The notes under the pieces were generated by a model that was not told the DNA's origin, ran no database searches, and saw nothing but the letters and a program-made list of their open reading frames with translations. Made by a program: the position numbers and the translations under genes. A DNA stretch of 64,000 nt from Ilex aquifolium. Its lineage: Eukaryota > Streptophyta > Magnoliopsida > Aquifoliales > Aquifoliaceae. Position 1 is the first letter of the stretch. The number at the start of each line of letters is the position of its first letter. The stretch is from contig OX637394.1 in assembly GCA_951799425.1 (NCBI GenBank), positions 34,136,001-34,200,000 of the forward strand, written 5' to 3'. Positions 58,023 to 64,000 of the stretch are shown here, piece by piece.

Positions 58023-60342
58023 TGTAACACCCCGAATTTTCTTTTATATATTTATAGAGATATATAAATATAGTAAATAATATTTGTAAAGATGTAGATA
58101 TATGTAGTGACATAAGAATAAACCGTAGGAATAAATGCTATGGAGACAATTTGATTGGGAAGTTACGTGTCGAAGATGTTTAAACTTGGAAAGGGTGATT
58201 AGACAAGTTTCTAAAAGTTTGTAGGTCAAAATAATGATTCCATTGAATCCGGAAGGTCGAAAAACATTGGGAGTGGTAATATGGATGTATTGGAAGTTAG
58301 GAAGTGTCTCGGAGTTAAAATACACTTTAGCGAGAATTTGGGTAAAAATGGGTATTGAACACTACTTAGTGTTTTGGCCATAACGTTTTATCCTTAAGTC
58401 TAATTGATCTTAAATTTTTATAGTAGATAGTAGACATCTAGGGCTACAAAAGTATGTCTCATGAAAATTTTCCAATTCGACCTCTAAATGGGTCAAAACT
58501 GCATTGGAAGTTGAAACAAAAATCTGGCAGTCAAACCGTACCGGTACGCGTACCGGTACGCTGGACTCCAGAAGCTCAACCGTACCGGTACGCGTACCGG
58601 TACGCCCAATAAAAACCAGCCCGATCCGACTGCGGGTCTTTCACCATTTCTTCCACTATAAATACTTAAGGCCGACTATTTGAGCCCCATTTCAACATTC
58701 TAAACCCTAGACACCTTTAGAGAGAAAGAGAGGGAGAGAAGAACATCAAAGATAAGGAGAGATCCACCATTTTAGAAGATTAAAACCCTAGATTTCTAAG
58801 ATTTCACTTCTCTACTCATTCTCTTTTCTTCCATTCTTCACCCACTCTCACCCAAATCTTTTGAAAACCCTAGGGAGGGGGAATTAAAAAGGAAAAGAAA
58901 GGAAAGCAAGAAGGTCTTGAAGCTTGGGTATTTGGCTAAAACTCTTGAGCATTGAGGTAGGGGATTTCTTCTCTTTCTCTTACATTGATGTTAGGGTTAA
59001 TAAATATGTATGTTTTGATTCTTAATGATATGTATTTGCTATGGCTCCATTGTTTCTTGATTCTTGTTCAATTGTTAACATGTTTTACACAAATCCCTCT
59101 TTTGGTTTGAAAAACCCTAGTTTTCAAGAGTGATGGGTTTTCCTCTTGAACTCTTCCTTTATTCTTGATTTCAAAATCATAGTGTTTTGTGTTGAGTAAT
59201 AAAATGATATTGTTGTGATCTCTTACATTTTTCTTGGTTGGTTATTGAAAATGTCAAATGCTCAATTTGGGGATTTTTAAGATATAATTGTAAATTGTGG
59301 AATTGGATTTGGTATTGTATCTCTTATGAGTGTGGGATGACCATGGGAGGCCTTTGACGAGATATCGTAGAGTGGGTAGACGTGTTGCTTGCTCCGTGTG
59401 GGTTGGCATTTCTCCTACCACTCGTAGTGGGGTTAGTGCTTTGGTAAGACTAAACCGCTATTGCTCACGGGTACCGTGTAAGAGGGTTAGTATACTAATA
59501 CCTGGGTTGGATACGTCACTGCCATTGGTGTGGCATACGCCCTTCCTAAAGGATGGATATCTTTGATAAGATTTGTGTGGGTGTGTGTGGGTTAGATATT
59601 ACTCAATGTGTCGATTCATGGGGTTTGCCTTACATCATGTTTGAGATACATATACATATTGATGGATTGTTGTGTTATTGTGGAAAGTGGTTTCCTACAA
59701 GGACTCGTGGGAGTATGGGATTCCACAAGGTCTTGTGGGAAAATGGTTTATATTTTGGAAAAAGGGATATGTATTGGATCTTGGTTTCTTTTACTGTTTA
59801 TGTAAATTACTGTTGCTACTTAAACTTGAGATCCATTTTAAAATGTCCCTGTTTTACTTCAAAGCTTATGTATGCTATTTGTAAAATGAGACCGGCCATT
59901 TTATATGTTTTTTTTATAAACCTTGTTTGAGTTTGGGAAGATTGTGCTACAAAGCTTCGTGCTCATCCCCTACAAATTACATTTTTCAGATTTGGCTTTA
60001 GAGGAAGAGCTCGGTGTGAATGAGCCGGGCCTTGGGGAAGCTTCCTTGGAGGGGTACTTAGATCCCGAATGGGACAACTAGAGATATAGCTTCTTTTGTA
60101 CTAGACTAGGTTATTCATTTTGAACCTTGTAAAGTCTAGTTTTCTTTTGTAATTCCGCTGCACTACATTATTGGATTTTTGAGATGTAAATGCCATGGTT
60201 GGGCATATTCTTTTGGATAATGATGTAAATATTTTATGGATGATGAATGAAGTTTAATTTATTTATGGATGATATTTAGTGCTCTCATGATGTGAATGTT
60301 TTAGAATGTAATGCCGTCCAGGGTGGTATTTGGGGCGTTACA
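58023..60342 (+). repeat. 5' LTR of E
   Basis: The ends TGTAACACCCC and GGGGCGTTACA are inverted copies. Two perfect GTACCGGTAC pairs lie at 58537-58560 and 58581-58604, separated by CTGGACTCCAGAAGCTCAAC. A TATA box CTATAAATA follows near 58658, and GAGAGAAAGAGAGGGAGAGA lies downstream near 58720. Open frames within 59330-59930 have no recognisable product. Confidence 0.9.
58537..58666 (+). promoter_or_regulatory. GTACCGGTAC palindrome pairs and TATA box in the E LTR
   Basis: Each pair is two GTACCGGTAC palindromes joined by GC, giving a perfect 24-bp palindrome with its flanking C and G. The TATA box lies about 55 bp after the second pair, a normal distance for an upstream activating site. 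The same pair and spacer occur in Athila-type X and Y LTRs. Confidence 0.7.
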
Positions 60343-60346
60343 GATT

Positions 60347-60359
60347 TGGTATCAGAGCC
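60347..60359 (+). other. primer-binding site, tRNA-Met (E)
   Basis: TGGTATCAGAGCC, complementary to the 3' end of initiator tRNA-Met, lies four bases after the LTR. Confidence 0.92.
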
Positions 60360-60541
60360 TAGGCTTTAGGTCTTACATGGGAGCTGTAGGTTATGGATTA
60401 CCACTAGAGATGTAGGTTTAGGGTGAATGAAATTGTAAGTTAGATTTTGTATATGCCTTGTATTTAAATTAAGACATCCTACATAGCAATTTAGTTATAT
60501 CTTGCACATCAAGGAAACTAAGTTGTAAATTGATGTGCAGG

Positions 60542-63418
60542 ATGAGCGGCGAACAAGGACGGGGACGCGGACGTGGGCGTGGCCGTGGAGGTCAAGCCAA
60601 TCCACCACCACCACCACCTCCGGATGCCATGCAAGGCATTTACCAATGCTTGAGGGAGCTCACCACTTTGGTACAAAGCCAAAATGGTAACAACAACCAC
60701 AATGGTGGAGCTCATCCTCTCGCTCAAGTACCGGGCAATGAGAAAGGAGACCGAAGGATGATAGCTCTTCGGGAATTCTTACGACAACGACCACCCAACT
60801 TCCAAGGGAGCTCCAATCCTTTGGAGGCGGATAGATGGATCCGCCGAGTGAAGAAGATCTGTGACGGCATGGGAGTTGCCGAGGAGTTGAGAGTGGGTTT
60901 GGCGACCTACCTGTTTGAGGGGGAGGCCGACTATTGGTGGGATGCCATAAAGAGGAGAAGGGACACCGACACACTCACTTGGGAAGAATTCGATCAACTC
61001 TTCCAAGATAAATACTTCCCTGAATCGGTCAGAGACCGAATGAAGGCGGATTTTCTTGCACTACGACAGGGTATTATAACTGTGGCTGAGTATGAGAGGC
61101 GGTTCGACGAGCTCTCCCGTTATGCTACGGGATTTATATCTATTGAGGCCGACAAGGCCAAGCGCTTCGAGCAGGGTCTGAGGCCGATCATTAGGGAGAA
61201 GTTGGTAGCTCTCAGGATCCGTGATTTAGGGGACCTGGTGGACAGAGCGGCACTGGTAGAGAGAGACATAGAGGATAGCCAGCGACGCCAGGGCTTCTCG
61301 AGAGGAGGTCCGATCCAGACGGGTGCTAGCACTAGTGGGGCACAGAGACCGACACCATACCGTCGCCCAGACCAGACAGGGGGACAGCGACCTTTGACAG
61401 CCCGAGGAGAGGGAGACACTCAGACTAGAGCCGGTTTTATCCCACGATCCTGTTTTGCATGCGGAGGTGTGGGACAGCTTCGGATGCATTGCCCAGTCTA
61501 TCCACCTCAGGGGCCGATCCAGACCGCCAGACAGGTACCAGCAGCCCAACCACCACCACCGAGGCCTGCACCGCAGCGACCGATACAAGCTCACGCCCCC
61601 GGCGGCGCCAACCAAGGGCGAGTATTTGCTTTGACTCAGCCGGAGGAGGACATTGCCAATGCCGTTGTGGAATATATCGTCCTTATTTATAATTCTTGGG
61701 CCCGCATATTATTTGACCCCGGTGCAACACACTCATTTGTACGCACGACATACGCACTTGATTTGGGATTGAGTTTCGCGAAGTTAGAGCATGTTATGAA
61801 CATTAGCTTGCCCACGGGAGAACGGTTAGATACTAGCCGAGTCTGCAAGGATTGCGTGCTTCGCATTGGGGAGCACGAATTGATTGTGGATTTGATTGCT
61901 TTAGAGATAAAGGGGTATGATGTGATTTTCGGGATGAACTTGTTGTCCGCTTTCCGGGCGGTAATGGATTGTTTCCGCAAGCGGATTACATTTCAGTTAC
62001 CGAGAGGAATCGTTTTTAGTTTTGTGAATAACCAAGATTCTTTCCATCCATTTCCTACTACGGGTAGTAGATTTTTAAAAGCGAAAGCGGGAAGTCAATT
62101 GAATTTCTTAGCCAGCTTGATGGGAGATGACAGGGATAAACTCCATACGGATGTGGTTTTAATTGTATCGGAGTTTTCAGATGTTTTTCCCGAGGAATTA
62201 CCCGGACTACCGCCCCATAGGGAAATCGAGTTCAAGATCGATCTCTATCCGGGAACCAAACCCATATCCATTGCTCCCTACCGGATGGCACCTTTGGAGT
62301 TGAAGGAGCTAAGGAAGCAGTTAGATCATTTGTTGGCGATTGGGTTTATCCGTCTAAGCACTTCACCCTGGGGAGCCCCAGTCCTCTTTGTGAAGAAAAC
62401 GGATGAGACTCTACGGTTGTGCACGGATTACCGGAGGTTGAATCGGGTTACCGTGAAGAATAAGTATCCGTTGCCGAGAATTGATGACTTATTTGATCAG
62501 TTGAAGGGTTCAAAGTATTACTCCAAGATTGATCTTCGCACAGAGTATCATCAGCTGCGGATTAAGGAGGAGGATATTCCTAAGACTGCTTTCCGTACCC
62601 GGTATGGTCACTTCGAGTATACGGTGATGCCGTTCGGATTGACTAATGCCCCCGCAGCCTTCATGGATTTGATGCACAGAGTCTTCCGGCCTTACCTCGA
62701 TCAATTTGTTATTGTTTTTATTGATGACATATTGATTTACTCCCAGACTCAGGAGGAACATGCTCGTCATCTCTCTAAGGTGCTACAAACATTGAGAGAA
62801 CATAAGTTATATGCGAAGATGAGCAAGTGTGAGTTTTGGATGAAGGAAGTGAAGTTCCTTGGCCATGTTGTGTTCGAGCAAGGAGTAGCGGTTGATCCCG
62901 CAAAGATTGAGGCCGTGATGAAATGGGAACCACCGAAGAATGTGACAGAAGTACGGAGTTTCTTGGGGTTAGCCGGCTATTATCGTAGGTTTGTGGAAGG
63001 ATTCTCCAAGCTTGCGATGCCGATGACTCGCCTTACAAGGAAGGGAGAAAAATTCATGTGGACTCAAGCGTGTGAGCTAGCCTTTCGCACCTTGAAGGAG
63101 AAGTTGACGACGGCTCCTGTCCTCATTATTCCGAGTAGTGGGGAAGGATACGATGTGTACACCGATGCTTCGCTACGAGGCTTGGGATGTGTGTTAATGC
63201 AAGGAGGGAAGGTGGTCGCTTATGGCTCGAGGCAACTTAAGGTTCATGAACGGAATTATCCCACCCATGAATTAGAGCTCGCCGCTGTGGTTTTTGCTCT
63301 TAAGTTGTGGAGGTGTTACTTGTACGGAGAGAAATTCCAAGTATTCTCGGATCATAAAAGCCTCAAGTACATATTCACACAGAGAGACTTGAACCTTCGG
63401 CAAAGGAGGTGGGTTGAG
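60542..63418 (+). CDS. gag-pol of chromovirus E, interrupted by LTR at 63419
   Basis: The start chosen is ATG 60542 ([14 protein letters not shown]); an upstream in-frame ATG at 60530 is less likely. Gag: an Arg/Gly-rich N-terminus, poly-Pro, then the gag core ([46 protein letters not shown]) and a zinc knuckle ([14 protein letters not shown]) near residue 310. Protease: [12 protein letters not shown] near 400. [47 protein letters not shown] and catalytic [13 protein letters not shown]. RNase [17 protein letters not shown] and [17 protein letters not shown]. No break is visible up to the insertion of the Y LTR. Confidence 0.88.
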
Positions 63419-64000
63419 TGATTGATTGGAAAACGTTATTGTTTCCTAACCTCTAAACATCACCCTCACCCTCAATGTGTGTATGGCTTATAGGAATGGG
63501 GGAGTGTCACTCTCCCTCCGGATGATGCAAGAAGATAGGAAACAACAACAAAATGGATGTGAATGGAAATGTGATGAACAAAATGTATGAAATGAAATGC
63601 GTGTGTGGTGAACAAAAGTGCTCCCCAATCGCAAGGAGTCTTTCGTTGTCGGTGTTTTACTTGGAAGAGTATTCCAAGGTCGTCTCCTCAGGGAAGGAAA
63701 GGGAGTTTTGTGAAAGTGATTTTGCAAAAGTGAAAAGAAAATGTAAAATCTTTTGTTTGAGTTTTGTGTTTGGTTTGTAAATGAAAATGCAAATAAAGCA
63801 AGTGTTGGCTAATCCAAAGGGTTCATTCCAATGGGAATACCAAATCAACTCAAAGCCTTCCTCCGATTGAGCATGAATGAACGATTGATTCGGGGGAAGC
63901 TAGGGACGAGATTGGTGAGTATCTAAGCATAAACCGTGACTAGGCCTACGGAATATCAAAGGCTCACCAACTCATCCACTCTCAACCCCATCAAACCGAA
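63419..64000 (-). repeat. Y-family LTR, partial, inserted in E
   Basis: On the minus strand its right end reads CCAATCAATCA at 63419, with ttgag (63414-63418) as the candidate target duplication. It follows Y1 and C's 3' LTR to the window end. Whether it is a solo LTR or the end of a full element cannot be seen. Confidence 0.88.

Larger units (their letters stand above)
58023..63418 (+). mobile_element. Tekay-like chromovirus E, 5' part
   Basis: A 2.3-kb LTR (TGTAACACCCCG...GGGGCGTTACA), tRNA-Met primer site, leader and one long gag-pol frame up to RNase H. A minus-strand Y LTR then interrupts it at 63419. Integrase and chromodomain, if present, lie beyond the window. What is visible looks whole. 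The lineage call rests on the primer site, the LTR ends, a single gag-pol frame and RT motifs such as [10 protein letters not shown]. Confidence 0.85.

Noticed and set aside
59330-59930. Open frames of 65-125 codons inside the E LTR
   Set aside because: They are within the LTR between TATA box and primer site, overlap one another, and show no known domain.
60518-61615. Minus-strand open frames opposite E gag
   Set aside because: They are shadows of the high-GC, Arg/Gly/Pro-rich gag coding region and have no independent support.

Overview
This window looks like repeat-dense plant heterochromatin. It is almost wall to wall with LTR retrotransposons inserted into one another, and I found no host protein gene, rRNA, tRNA gene or CRISPR array. 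The plant assignment rests on Athila-type Ty3/gypsy elements with tRNA-Asp primer sites (TGGCGCCGTTGCCGGGG), very long LTRs of about 1.6-1.9 kb and an extra open reading frame after pol, plus a Tekay-like chromovirus with a tRNA-iMet primer site (TGGTATCAGAGCC). I cannot name the species.

Layout. (1) 1-5789, plus strand: the 3' half of an Athila-type element (A1, family A) with its 3' LTR. (2) 5790-7296, minus: an X-family LTR fragment (K) and the 3' end of another family-A element (J). (3) 7297-44859, minus: a large Athila-type element (F, X-family LTRs). It is split by a solo Y-family LTR (13739-15600) and by a complete family-A element, B (17700-40370, plus). B carries its own solo Y LTR in gag (20353-22237), and a short non-autonomous element C (33590-40184) sits inside its 3' LTR. 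(4) 44860-48553: a filler-DNA junction, a truncated family-A LTR and a tRNA-Met-primed element fragment (G). (5) 48554-51656, minus: an old Athila-type pol remnant (H). (6) 51657-58022, plus: element D, inserted in H, with a solo family-A LTR (56034-57785) in it. (7) 58023-63418, plus: chromovirus E inserted in D, itself cut at 63419 by a minus-strand Y LTR that runs off the window. Exact 5-bp target duplications support B (gggat), C (atatt), both internal solo Y LTRs (tggac, ctcct) and the solo A LTR (agaat).

How the parts work together. Each autonomous Athila-type copy has the order LTR, primer site, gag, protease, RT-RNase H, integrase, spacer with an internal polypurine motif, env-like ORF, polypurine tract, LTR. 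Family A also has a small Cys-rich ORF between pol and env-like.

The most striking signal is regulatory. Every well-preserved LTR family carries a cluster of short perfect palindromes, and the palindrome is family specific: CGTTCGAACG in A, GTACCGGTAC in X, Y and E, and CCTTCCGGAAGG in D. In A and F the same family-specific palindrome is repeated a second time inside the element, just upstream of the env-like ORF. In family A, and in E's LTR, a TATA box follows. This suggests a matched pair of promoters controlled by one factor. The env-like products show no membrane segment and have basic N-termini, so a nuclear regulatory role is a reasonable alternative to an envelope role. That is inference.
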